NCBI GenBank assembly: GCA_022560715.1
Contig: JADFSQ010000060.1
Location: 1-8,442, forward strand
Length of the DNA: 8,442 nt
Source: Bacteroidota bacterium
Lineage (GTDB): Bacteria > Bacteroidota > Bacteroidia > Flavobacteriales > Flavobacteriaceae
Direction of reading: 5' to 3'
Shown here in pieces: positions 1-6,167 of the stretch; within the stretch, counting starts at the first letter, position 1; each line of letters starts with the position of its first letter. A program made the position numbers and the translations under genes. The notes beneath the pieces are model-generated. The model had not been told where the DNA came from, did not search any database, and saw only the letters and a list, made by a program, of their open reading frames with translations.

Positions 1-26
1 GACAAGCCTTTTTTTATTAATAATTT
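1..26 (+). promoter_or_regulatory. trpE leader end, possible 3' arm of an attenuator/terminator
   Basis: The 26 bases before the trpE start contain CAAGCC followed by seven T residues (9-15) and then an A/T-rich stretch up to the ATG. A short GC-containing arm followed by a T-run is what the downstream half of an intrinsic terminator looks like, and a terminator directly before trpE is the usual position of a trp attenuator. The matching 5' arm (expected GGCTTG) and any Trp-rich leader peptide would be upstream of the window, so this is an inference from half a structure. No Shine-Dalgarno is seen; an A/T-rich sequence before the start is normal for Bacteroidota. Confidence 0.3.
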
Positions 27-1430
27 ATGATAACATACAACCTAAACACACATTACAAAAAAATTCTTGCAGATACTATTACACCTGTGAGCATTTATCT
101 TAAAATTAGAGATAAATATCCAAATAGTATTTTGTTAGAAAGTAGTGATTATCATACCAACGATAATAGCTTTTCTTATATATGTTGTAACCCAATAGCT
201 TCTATAAAAGTAGAAAACGAAATTATTACTCAAACATTTCCTGATGGAAGCTCTACAACAACACATATAAATAATTCGATTAATGTTTCTGAAGAAATTC
301 ATCAATTCACACAGCGTTTTAAAGTAAGTTCCGAAAAGAACTTTAAATTCATAAACAATGGTATTTTCGGCTATATGGCTTATGATGCAGTCCGTTATTT
401 TGAAGATATTAATATTTCAAAAAAAGAAGATTCACTTAATATTCCAGATATTTTTTATGCTGTGTATCAAAACATTATTGCAATCAATCATTTTAAAAAT
501 GAAGCCTATATTTTTGCACATTGCTTTAAATCTGAAAACAATATAGACGATATTTTGCAGCTTATAAAAGCGCATAATTTTGCGTCTTATGATTTTTCAA
601 TCAATGGAAAAATAACGTCAAATATTACAGATAATGAGTATAAAAACTATGTTGAATTAGCGAAAAAACATTGTGCAAGAGGCGATGTGTTTCAGTTGGT
701 CTTATCAAAAAAATTCACACAAGACTTTAAAGGTGACGAGTTTAATGTATATCGTGCGTTACGAAATATAAATCCTTCACCCTACCTATTCTATTTTGAT
801 TATGGTAATTTTAAAATATTTGGCAGCTCTCCTGAAGCACAATTAATTGTTAAAAACGGTCAAGCCGAGATTCATCCAATAGCAGGAACTTTTAAGCGAA
901 CTGGAGACGACTTAAAAGATGCGGAACTTGCAAAACAACTTACAACAGATGACAAAGAAAATGCAGAACATGTAATGCTTGTCGATTTGGCAAGAAACGA
1001 TTTAAGCAGAAATAGTCGCCAAGTAAAAGTAGAAACCTATCGTGAAGTTCAGTTTTTTTCACATGTTATACATTTGGTGAGTAAAGTAACTGGGATAAAA
1101 CATAAAGATATTTCTACAATGCAAGTTGTAGCAGATACATTTCCAGCAGGAACTTTAAGTGGTGCACCAAAACATAAAGCCATGCAACTTATAGAACTGT
1201 ACGAAAAAACAAGCCGTTCGTTTTATGGTGGAGCTATAGGGTTCATGGATTTTGAAGGCAATTATAACCATGCTATCATGATTAGAACATTTTTAAGTAA
1301 AAACCATCAATTACATTGGCAGGCAGGAGCAGGATTAGTTTCAAAATCCAATCCCGAAACAGAATTACAAGAAGTTTACAATAAATTAGGAGCACTCACA
1401 AAGGCTATTGAATTGGCAAAAGAAATTTAG
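27..1430 (+). CDS. trpE: Anthranilate synthase component I (TrpE)
   Basis: The 467-residue product converts chorismate plus ammonia to anthranilate, the first step of tryptophan synthesis, in a cytoplasmic complex with the TrpG amidotransferase encoded next. The length is normal for the family. The N-terminal regulatory domain has LLESS (36-40), the motif that lines the tryptophan feedback site in characterised TrpE enzymes, and NPSPYLFYF (249-257) forms another part of that site. The chorismate-binding domain shows GSSPE (266-270), PIAGT (284-288), KENAEHVMLVDLARNDLSR (310-328), GTLSGAPK (375-382), YGGAIG (400-405) and QAGAG (432-436), so the catalytic core appears intact and feedback control is likely. 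PIAGT is followed by FKRTGDD rather than RxRG, which I recall as common in flavobacterial TrpE. The ATG at 27 fits the expected N-terminus. A 171-base repeat-filled gap separates it from the next longest frame. Confidence 0.97.
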   Translation: MITYNLNTHYKKILADTITPVSIYLKIRDKYPNSILLESSDYHTNDNSFSYICCNPIASIKVENEIITQTFPDGSSTTTHINNSINVSEEIHQFTQRFKVSSEKNFKFINNGIFGYMAYDAVRYFEDINISKKEDSLNIPDIFYAVYQNIIAINHFKNEAYIFAHCFKSENNIDDILQLIKAHNFASYDFSINGKITSNITDNEYKNYVELAKKHCARGDVFQLVLSKKFTQDFKGDEFNVYRALRNINPSPYLFYFDYGNFKIFGSSPEAQLIVKNGQAEIHPIAGTFKRTGDDLKDAELAKQLTTDDKENAEHVMLVDLARNDLSRNSRQVKVETYREVQFFSHVIHLVSKVTGIKHKDISTMQVVADTFPAGTLSGAPKHKAMQLIELYEKTSRSFYGGAIGFMDFEGNYNHAIMIRTFLSKNHQLHWQAGAGLVSKSNPETELQEVYNKLGALTKAIELAKEI

Positions 1431-1437
1431 AATTATG

Positions 1438-1513
1438 GCGTTACCACAAGGGTCAGGCTTTTCGCTATATCTTTTGCAAAAAAGCAAAAGGATGCCGCTT
1501 CAATCCTTAACGC
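1438..1513. repeat. GCGTTA...TAACGC-bounded intergenic repeat
   Basis: Just after the trpE stop lies a 76-bp unit bounded by GCGTTA (1438-1443) and its complement TAACGC (1508-1513). It contains a perfect hairpin CTTTTGC-N6-GCAAAAG (1471-1490). The wording GGCGTTACC...GGTCAGGCTTTTCGCTATATC...GATGCCGCTTCAATCC matches a repeat I recall as very widespread between genes of marine Flavobacteriaceae. That recognition is from memory; only the inverted repeats are direct evidence. It is non-coding sequence, and the open frame through it is a by-product. Confidence 0.7.
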
Positions 1514-1526
1514 AAACAAACATTCG

Positions 1527-1607
1527 TGTCCCGATAGCTATCGGGATTGTGGCAAAAAGAAAAATGAAGTTAAATTTAAAAAGATTCCTGCCTTCGCAGG
1601 AATGACA
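1527..1607. repeat. TGTC...GACA palindromic element before trpG
   Basis: An 81-bp unit runs from TGTC (1527-1530) to GACA (1604-1607). Its left part holds the perfect 18-bp palindrome TCCCGATAGCTATCGGGA (1529-1546). Its right part holds an 8-bp stem with CTTC loop (ATTCCTGC 1584-1591, GCAGGAAT 1596-1603). The palindrome recurs exactly inside trpF at 4460-4477, and the right-hand hairpin is related to those at 3358-3377 and 4954-4973. The right end contains ATGACA, which is why an upstream ATG at 1602 is open to trpG. I group it with the copies at 3288, 4446 and 4876. Confidence 0.75.
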
Positions 1608-1613
1608 AAAAAG

Positions 1614-2180
1614 ATGAGAGAAGTATTAGTCATAGATAATTACGACAGTTTCACCTACAATCTTGTACATTATTTAAAAGATTTGGATTGTGATGTAACT
1701 GTAAAACGCAATAATAAACTTACACTTGAAGAAGTGGAACCTTTCGATAAAATTGTGCTGTCTCCTGGACCTGGAATTCCTGATGAGGCTGGTTTACTAA
1801 AATCTATAATCAAAAAATATGCATCCACAAAAAGCATTCTCGGTGTTTGTCTCGGTCAACAAGCTATTTGCGAAGTATTTGGTGGCAAACTCATAAATTT
1901 AGATACCGTTTATCATGGTGTAGCGACCAAAATAAATATTATAGTGGATGACGAATCTTTATTTAACGGATTTAATAAAGAAATTGAAGTTGGACGTTAC
2001 CATTCTTGGGTTGTAGATAAAAATTTACCATCAGTATTAGAGGCAACCTCTTTTGATAAAAACGGACAAGTAATGTCGTTACGACATAAAACGTTTGATG
2101 TTAAAGGTGTACAATTTCATCCAGAATCGGTATTAACACCAAACGGAAAGAAAATGTTAGAGAATTGGGTAAAAAATTAA
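1614..2180 (+). CDS. trpG: Anthranilate synthase component II, glutamine amidotransferase (TrpG)
   Basis: The 188-residue class I glutamine amidotransferase releases ammonia from glutamine and channels it to TrpE. Visible motifs, numbered from the ATG at 1614: NYDSFTYNL (9-17), SPGPG (50-54), the nucleophile elbow GVCLGQQ with catalytic Cys79, RYHSW (128-132), and FHPES with His169 and Glu171 completing the triad. Length is typical for a stand-alone TrpG. An in-frame ATG at 1602 would add MTKK, but it lies in the right end of a palindromic repeat (GGAATGACA), and family members begin directly with M-x-x-V-L-V-I-D-N-Y-D-S, so 1614 is preferred. The repeat hairpin ends 10 bases before this start. 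The product could in principle also serve folate synthesis (PabA), but the operon position makes TrpG the right name. Confidence 0.96.
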   Translation: MREVLVIDNYDSFTYNLVHYLKDLDCDVTVKRNNKLTLEEVEPFDKIVLSPGPGIPDEAGLLKSIIKKYASTKSILGVCLGQQAICEVFGGKLINLDTVYHGVATKINIIVDDESLFNGFNKEIEVGRYHSWVVDKNLPSVLEATSFDKNGQVMSLRHKTFDVKGVQFHPESVLTPNGKKMLENWVKN

Positions 2181-2189
2181 ATAAGTTGG

Positions 2190-2219
2190 CAGTATTCAGT
2201 ATCAGTAAACAGTCGGCAG
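2190..2219 (+). repeat. Short-period CAGT repeat
   Basis: Ten bases after the trpG stop the tetramer CAGT starts at 2190, 2197, 2203 and 2210, with CAG again at 2217, giving a spacing of 7, 6, 7 and 7. The unit resembles the CAGTCGGCAG-type degenerate tandem repeats I recall between genes in flavobacteria. No hairpin of note and no coding role is seen. Confidence 0.55.
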
Positions 2220-2240
2220 AAAATAAAAAACAATTAATTT

Positions 2241-2284
2241 CTTTCCCTTTGGGAAAGATGTCACGAAGTGACAGAAAGGGTTAG
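2241..2284. repeat. CTTTCCC-hairpin/TGTCAC-hairpin repeat before trpD
   Basis: This module has two adjacent perfect hairpins: CTTTCCC-TTT-GGGAAAG (2241-2257) and TGTCAC-GAA-GTGACA (2259-2273), followed by GAAAGGGTTA. The same layout recurs after trpA at 7493-7536 with CCTTCCCTT-TTT-AAGGGAAGG, TCAC-GCA-GTGA and GAAGGGTTA, so the two are copies of one repeat. The GTG at 2268 lies within the second hairpin and is therefore a poor candidate for the trpD start. The terminal GAAAGGG can also pair with CTTTCCC, so an alternative fold is possible. Confidence 0.75.
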
Positions 2285-2291
2285 GAATAGG

Positions 2292-3287
2292 ATGAAACAA
2301 TTACTAAACAGATTAATAAATCACGAAAGCATCTCCAGCCAAGAAGCTAAACAAGTATTGGTTAATATTTCTAAAGGTGATTATAACCAAAGCCAAATAG
2401 CATCTTTTCTAACGGTTTACATGATGCGTAGCATAACGCTTGAAGAATTAAAAGGCTTTAGAGACGCGCTTCTGGAATTGTGTATTCCTATTGATTTAAC
2501 AGCATTCAATGCTATCGATTTATGCGGAACTGGAGGTGACGGAAAAGACACTTTTAACATTTCAACCTTGTCATCTTTTGTAACTTCTGGAGCTGGAGTT
2601 AAAGTTGCCAAACATGGTAATTATGGTGTATCTTCGGCTTGTGGCTCATCAAATGTTATGGAATATCTCGGCATTAAATTTTCTAACAATGAAGATTTCT
2701 TAAAACAGTGTATTGACAAAGCTGGAATTTGTGTGCTGCATGCACCATTATTTCATCCAGCTATGAAAAATGTGGCACCTATTCGTCGCGAATTGGGTGT
2801 GAAAACCTTTTTCAATATGTTAGGTCCAATGGTAAATCCTTCATTTCCAAAAAATCAAATCGTTGGTGTATTTAATTTAGAATTGCTTCGTTTGTACAGT
2901 TATTTATATCAAAACACAGATAAAAATTATGCTATTATTCATGCATTGGATGGCTATGACGAAATTTCTTTAACAGGAAAGACTAAAGTAATTTCTAATC
3001 ATTCTGAAACCCTGTTTTCACCAGAAGATTTAGGAGTTAATCAAATTAAACAAGAGGATATTTTTGGAGGAAATACCATAAAAGATGCTGCCAAAATATT
3101 TTTAAATATAATTAATGGCAAAGGAACAGAACCACAAAATAATGTAGTTTGCGCTAATGCTGGTTTGGCAATAGCAACATCAAAACAAATTAATCATAAA
3201 GAAGGTTTTGAGTTGGCTAAAGAATCATTGCTATCAGGAAAAGCAAAACAAAGTTTAGATAAATTGATAGAATTGAGTGACGCATAG
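2292..3287 (+). CDS. trpD: Anthranilate phosphoribosyltransferase (TrpD)
   Basis: The 331-residue enzyme transfers the phosphoribosyl group of PRPP to anthranilate. Motifs numbered from the ATG at 2292: DLCGTGGDGKDTFNIST (76-92) with the PRPP-binding GTGGD (79-83) and NIST (89-92), KHGNYG (107-112), PIRRELGVKTFFNMLGPMVNP (163-183) for anthranilate binding, and DGYDEIS (220-226) with the metal-binding Asp-Glu pair. It is a stand-alone protein, not fused to TrpG as in some enterobacteria. A GTG at 2268 would add eight residues, but they are encoded by the preceding repeat; homologues I recall begin with MK-x-L-N-R-L-I-N-H-E, so the ATG at 2292 is chosen. The stop codon is followed directly by the TGTCAT end of the next repeat element. 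Confidence 0.96.
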   Translation: MKQLLNRLINHESISSQEAKQVLVNISKGDYNQSQIASFLTVYMMRSITLEELKGFRDALLELCIPIDLTAFNAIDLCGTGGDGKDTFNISTLSSFVTSGAGVKVAKHGNYGVSSACGSSNVMEYLGIKFSNNEDFLKQCIDKAGICVLHAPLFHPAMKNVAPIRRELGVKTFFNMLGPMVNPSFPKNQIVGVFNLELLRLYSYLYQNTDKNYAIIHALDGYDEISLTGKTKVISNHSETLFSPEDLGVNQIKQEDIFGGNTIKDAAKIFLNIINGKGTEPQNNVVCANAGLAIATSKQINHKEGFELAKESLLSGKAKQSLDKLIELSDA

Positions 3288-3396
3288 TGTCATGCTGTCC
3301 TATTAATTATCGGTATTGTTTCAATATCTAAATAAATATAGAGAGAACATTAAAAAGATTCCCATTTTCATGGGAATTGCATAAATGCAAATGACA
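3288..3396. repeat. Degenerate TGTCAT...ATGACA element between trpD and trpC
   Basis: TGTCAT (3288-3293), immediately after the trpD stop, and ATGACA (3391-3396) form 6-bp inverted ends of a 109-bp unit. A decayed version of the GTCCCGATAGC... palindrome is at 3297-3324, matching the trpE-trpG copy at about 20 of 28 positions by eye. The right part has ATTCCCAT-TTTC-ATGGGAAT (3358-3377) and an overlapping inverted repeat TTGCAT-AA-ATGCAA (3377-3390). The right end overlaps the likely trpC start codon. The termini are short, so the exact borders are uncertain. Confidence 0.55.
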
Positions 3397-4176
3397 ATAT
3401 TAGACAACATAGTAAAAGACAAACTTAAAGAAATAGTTCTCAAAAAAGAGCTAATTCCTATCAGAATATTAGAACAAACACCTTTTTTTGAAAAGGAAAC
3501 TATGTCTCTATCAAACAAACTAAAAAATAGTAAAACAGGAATTATTGCAGAATTCAAACGTCGCTCACCATCAAAATTTGTAATCAATGATACAGCTACA
3601 GTCGAAGATGTCGCATTTGGTTATGAAACCGCAGGTGTTTGTGGTATGTCAGTATTAACAGACGAAATTTATTTCGGAGGTACTTTAGACGATTTATTAT
3701 CTGCAAGAGAAAATTGTAACTTGTCTTTATTACGAAAAGAGTTTGTGATTGATGAGTACCAAATTATAGAAGCCAAAGCTTTTGGTGCAGATGTTGTTTT
3801 ATTAATTGCTGCAATATTAACACGAGCAGAAATAAAGCAATTTTCCGAACTGGCAAAAAGTCTAAAATTAGAGGTGTTGTTAGAAGTTCATAACGAGAAA
3901 GAATTCCATAAATCTATCATACCAAGTTTGGATATGATTGGTGTAAATAACAGGAATTTAAAAACTTTTGAAGTAAGCATAGAAACCAGTAAAAAATTAA
4001 GTCAATTAATTCCAGATGAATTTGTAAAAGTATCAGAAAGTGGTATTGGTTCAGTTGAAGCTGTCAAGGAATTGAAACCGTATGGCTATCAAGGATTTTT
4101 AATTGGAGAAAATTTTATGAAAACAAATAATCCAGGTGCAAGTGCGATGAAATTTATAAAAGAATTAGAGTTATGA
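3391..4176 (+). CDS. trpC: Indole-3-glycerol-phosphate synthase (TrpC)
   Basis: This 261-residue (beta/alpha)8 enzyme decarboxylates and closes CdRP to indole-3-glycerol phosphate. Motifs numbered from the ATG at 3391: IIAEFKRRSPS (51-61) with the first catalytic lysine, SVLTDEIYFGG (87-97), LLRKEFVIDEYQI (113-125) with the second lysine, LLEVHNE (163-169) with the conserved glutamate, IGVNNRNL (183-190) and VSESGI (214-219) for phosphate binding. The upstream ATG at 3385 would add two residues (MQ) but sits in a repeat-derived inverted repeat, whereas MTILDNIVKDK fits the usual N-terminus, so 3391 is used. This start is itself at the ATGACA end of the repeat element. The stop overlaps trpF as ATGA (4173-4176), implying coupled translation. 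It is monofunctional, not fused to TrpF. Confidence 0.95.
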   Translation: MTILDNIVKDKLKEIVLKKELIPIRILEQTPFFEKETMSLSNKLKNSKTGIIAEFKRRSPSKFVINDTATVEDVAFGYETAGVCGMSVLTDEIYFGGTLDDLLSARENCNLSLLRKEFVIDEYQIIEAKAFGADVVLLIAAILTRAEIKQFSELAKSLKLEVLLEVHNEKEFHKSIIPSLDMIGVNNRNLKTFEVSIETSKKLSQLIPDEFVKVSESGIGSVEAVKELKPYGYQGFLIGENFMKTNNPGASAMKFIKELEL

Positions 4177-4886
4177 AGTTGAAGGTTTGCGGAATGAAAT
4201 ATCAAGAAAATATTCTTGCAGTTGCAAAACTGCAACCAGATTATCTGGGTTTTATATTTCATGAAAACTCACCTCGCTATTTTGAAAATATCATTCCAAA
4301 AATTCCAAATACAATTAAAAAAGTTGGTGTTTTTGTAAACGCTTCAATTGAAGAAATCACAGAAAAAATTAAGAAATACGATTTACAAGCAGTTCAATTA
4401 CATGGCAATGAAACGCCAGAATTTTGCAGAAAATTAAAAGAAATTCGTCATTTCGAACGTCCCGATAGCTATCGGGATGAGAAATCTCATCAAGAGATTC
4501 CTGCCGAAGTTTATCTTGAGCGAAGTCGAAAGGCAGGAATGACAGAAATCATCAAAGTATTCTCCATAAAAGACACTTTCAATTTTGAAGTATTACAGCC
4601 TTACGAAAATGTTTGTGATTACTTTCTATTTGACACCAAAGGAAAATTACCTGGAGGTAATGGTTATGCATTCAATTGGAATGTTTTAAAAAACTATCCT
4701 TCAACCAAACCTTTCTTTTTAAGTGGTGGCATTGGATTAGACCAAATAGAAAGCGTTTTGTCATTCCTGCAAAGGCAAGAGTCCAAATACTGTTATGCCA
4801 TTGATGTGAATAGCAAGTTCGAAATTGAACCTGGGTTAAAAAACGTTGAGAAATTAAAAGAATTTAAAACAAACTTGTCATTATAG
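4173..4886 (+). CDS. trpF: Phosphoribosylanthranilate isomerase (TrpF) with in-frame repeat insertion
   Basis: The 237-residue (beta/alpha)8 isomerase converts phosphoribosylanthranilate to CdRP. It carries KVCGM (4-8) with the catalytic Cys6, DYLGFIF (23-29), KKVGVFV (49-55), AVQLHG (73-78), FLFDTKGKLPGGNG (151-164) with the catalytic Asp154, SGGIG (184-188) and AIDVNSKFE (209-217). It is longer than the roughly 200-215 residues usual for the family. The excess matches residues 92-124, encoded by a 99-bp palindromic repeat element lying between the helix after AVQLHG and the strand EIIKVF. A second, decayed repeat piece encodes residues 196-204. Both insertions lie in helix-to-strand loops, opposite the active-site face, and all catalytic motifs remain, so the enzyme is probably active. 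It starts in the ATGA overlap with trpC. The last three codons and the stop overlap the left end of a further repeat. Confidence 0.95.
   Translation: MKLKVCGMKYQENILAVAKLQPDYLGFIFHENSPRYFENIIPKIPNTIKKVGVFVNASIEEITEKIKKYDLQAVQLHGNETPEFCRKLKEIRHFERPDSYRDEKSHQEIPAEVYLERSRKAGMTEIIKVFSIKDTFNFEVLQPYENVCDYFLFDTKGKLPGGNGYAFNWNVLKNYPSTKPFFLSGGIGLDQIESVLSFLQRQESKYCYAIDVNSKFEIEPGLKNVEKLKEFKTNLSL
4446..4544. repeat. 99-bp palindromic element inserted in frame in trpF
   Basis: The unit is bounded by GTCATT (4447-4452) and AATGAC (4538-4543); including one flanking base on each side it is exactly 99 bp, or 33 codons. Inside are the perfect palindrome TCCCGATAGCTATCGGGA (4460-4477), identical to 1529-1546, then the hairpin AATCTC-N5-GAGATT (4483-4499) and the long stem ATTCCTGCC (4497-4505) with GGCAGGAAT (4532-4540). 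It encodes TrpF residues 92-124, a charged stretch rich in Arg, Glu and Lys that I do not recall in TrpF homologues. It is read through without a stop. Confidence 0.8.
4759..4783. repeat. Decayed repeat fragment inside trpF (reverse orientation)
   Basis: These 25 bases, starting TGTCATTCCTGC, match the reverse complement of the repeat end at 1583-1607 at 22 of 25 positions. It encodes residues 196-204 (LSFLQRQES) of TrpF, just before the strand YCYAIDV. The mismatches break the original hairpin, which suggests an old insertion adapted to coding. Confidence 0.6.
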
Positions 4887-4976
4887 CAGTGACCAAAATT
4901 ATCCTGCAAGGTTTAAAAACCTTGTAGGTATTTATAAAAATAAGAAACAAAAGATTTCCGTCTTCACGGAAATACA
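4876..4976. repeat. Repeat cluster spanning the trpF end and trpF-trpB gap
   Basis: TGTCATT (4876-4882) covers the last codons of trpF and AATACA (4971-4976) resembles a decayed AATGACA, so the whole may be a 101-bp member of the TGTCAT...ATGACA family. Two hairpins lie inside: CCTGCAAGGTTT (4903-4914) with AAACCTTGTAGG (4917-4928), perfect apart from one G-T pair, and ATTTCCGT-CTTC-ACGGAAAT (4954-4973). The first is of the CCTGCAAGG...CCTTGTAGG type I recall as a common flavobacterial repeat in its own right. The second hairpin ends nine bases before the trpB ATG. No T-run follows either one, so they do not look like terminators. Confidence 0.6.
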
Positions 4977-4982
4977 AAAATT

Positions 4983-6167
4983 ATGAATACGTTCAACATC
5001 AACAAAAAAGGATACTACGGCGAGTTTGGAGGTGCATACATTCCAGAAATGCTCTATCCAAATGTAGAAGAATTGCGCCAAAACTATCTGAAAATAATGG
5101 CAGATTCATCTTTTCAAAAAGAATTCAATCAGCTTTTAAAAGATTATGTAGGTCGACCTTCTCCTTTATATTATGCAAAACGCCTTTCAAAAAAATACAA
5201 CACTAAAATCTATCTTAAACGTGAAGACCTTAACCATACTGGAGCACATAAAATAAACAATACGATTGGACAAATTCTTATGGCAAAACGCCTTGGAAAA
5301 AATCGTATCATTGCCGAAACAGGAGCCGGACAACATGGTGTAGCCACAGCAACGGTTTGCGCTTTAATGGGAATGGAATGCATTGTGTATATGGGAGAAA
5401 TTGATATTGCCAGACAAGCACCAAATGTAGCACGAATGAAAATGCTTGGTGCAACAGTAATTCCGGCATTGTCCGGAAGTAAAACACTAAAAGATGCCAC
5501 CAACGAAGCTATTCGCGATTGGATTAATAATCCTGTGGATACGCATTATATTATTGGAAGTGTCGTTGGTCCTCATCCTTATCCAGATATGGTGGCTCGT
5601 TTTCAATCCGTAATTTCAGAAGAAATACAATGGCAACTCAAGGAACACGAAGGCAAAACCAAACCCGATTATGTCATTGCATGTGTTGGTGGAGGCAGTA
5701 ATGCAGCTGGAGCATACTATCATTTTTTAGATGATGAAAATGTAAAACTAATTGCTGTTGAAGCTGCCGGGAAAGGTATAGATTCTGGTGAAAGTGCTGC
5801 CACTTCTGTATTGGGAAAAGTAGGCATTATTCATGGCAGTAAAACATTATTGATGCAAACCAAAGATGGACAAATAACAGAGCCATATTCTATTTCAGCT
5901 GGACTGGATTATCCAGGAGTTGGACCAATGCATGCTCATTTATATAAATCTGGTCGAGCGGAATTTATGTCGATTACAGATGATGAGGCTATGAAAGCAG
6001 GTTTGGAATTATGCCAACTGGAAGGTATTATTCCTGCTATAGAAAGTGCTCACGCTCTCGCTATTTTTGAACAGAAAACATTTCAACCCAATGATATTAT
6101 TGTACTAAATTTATCTGGTCGTGGCGATAAGGATCTAGATACATATATCAATCATTTTAAATTGTAA
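4983..6167 (+). CDS. trpB: Tryptophan synthase beta chain (TrpB)
   Basis: The 394-residue PLP enzyme condenses indole, delivered through the tunnel from TrpA, with L-serine to give tryptophan. It has the TrpB1-type length and motifs: [11 protein letters not shown] (12-22) at the N-terminus, [15 protein letters not shown] (79-93) with the PLP-binding Lys90, AETGAGQHG (111-119) with the catalytic Glu112, the phosphate-binding GGGSN (236-240), GLDYPGVGP (307-315) and LSGRGDKD (377-384) near the C-terminus. It is the TrpA-dependent type rather than the longer TrpB2 type. The ATG at 4983 follows a repeat hairpin by nine bases and has no Shine-Dalgarno. The stop TAA shares its last A with the ATG of the next gene (TAATG), so trpB is coupled to the HEPN-like gene rather than directly to trpA. 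Confidence 0.98.
   Translation: MNTFNINKKGYYGEFGGAYIPEMLYPNVEELRQNYLKIMADSSFQKEFNQLLKDYVGRPSPLYYAKRLSKKYNTKIYLKREDLNHTGAHKINNTIGQILMAKRLGKNRIIAETGAGQHGVATATVCALMGMECIVYMGEIDIARQAPNVARMKMLGATVIPALSGSKTLKDATNEAIRDWINNPVDTHYIIGSVVGPHPYPDMVARFQSVISEEIQWQLKEHEGKTKPDYVIACVGGGSNAAGAYYHFLDDENVKLIAVEAAGKGIDSGESAATSVLGKVGIIHGSKTLLMQTKDGQITEPYSISAGLDYPGVGPMHAHLYKSGRAEFMSITDDEAMKAGLELCQLEGIIPAIESAHALAIFEQKTFQPNDIIVLNLSGRGDKDLDTYINHFKL

Noticed and set aside
358..546. 62-codon frame inside trpE
   Set aside because: It lies fully within the trpE coding sequence in another frame and has the Ile/Phe-rich composition of an out-of-frame shadow.
1408..1605. Open frame of 65 codons across the trpE end and the intergenic gap
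   Set aside because: It overlaps trpE in another frame and otherwise translates the palindromic repeats; such frames arise wherever this repeat occurs.
1527..1607. CRISPR array or insertion sequence as explanation of the repeats
   Set aside because: Units are not regularly spaced with unique spacers and no transposase or cas gene is present in the window; they fit small non-coding palindromic elements.
2417..2611. Reverse-strand frame within trpD
   Set aside because: Antisense to the conserved GTGGD region of trpD, with no recognisable protein features.
3321..3587. Reverse-strand frame over the trpD-trpC gap and trpC start
   Set aside because: It covers a repeat and the conserved start of trpC; its hydrophobic tail is translated A/T-rich repeat DNA.
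5462..5479. TTCCGG...CCGGAA inverted repeat in trpB
   Set aside because: It encodes the conserved [10 protein letters not shown] segment and shows no likeness to the repeat families here; probably chance.
5210..5503. Reverse-strand 97-codon frame within trpB
   Set aside because: Antisense to the strongly conserved PLP-site region of trpB.
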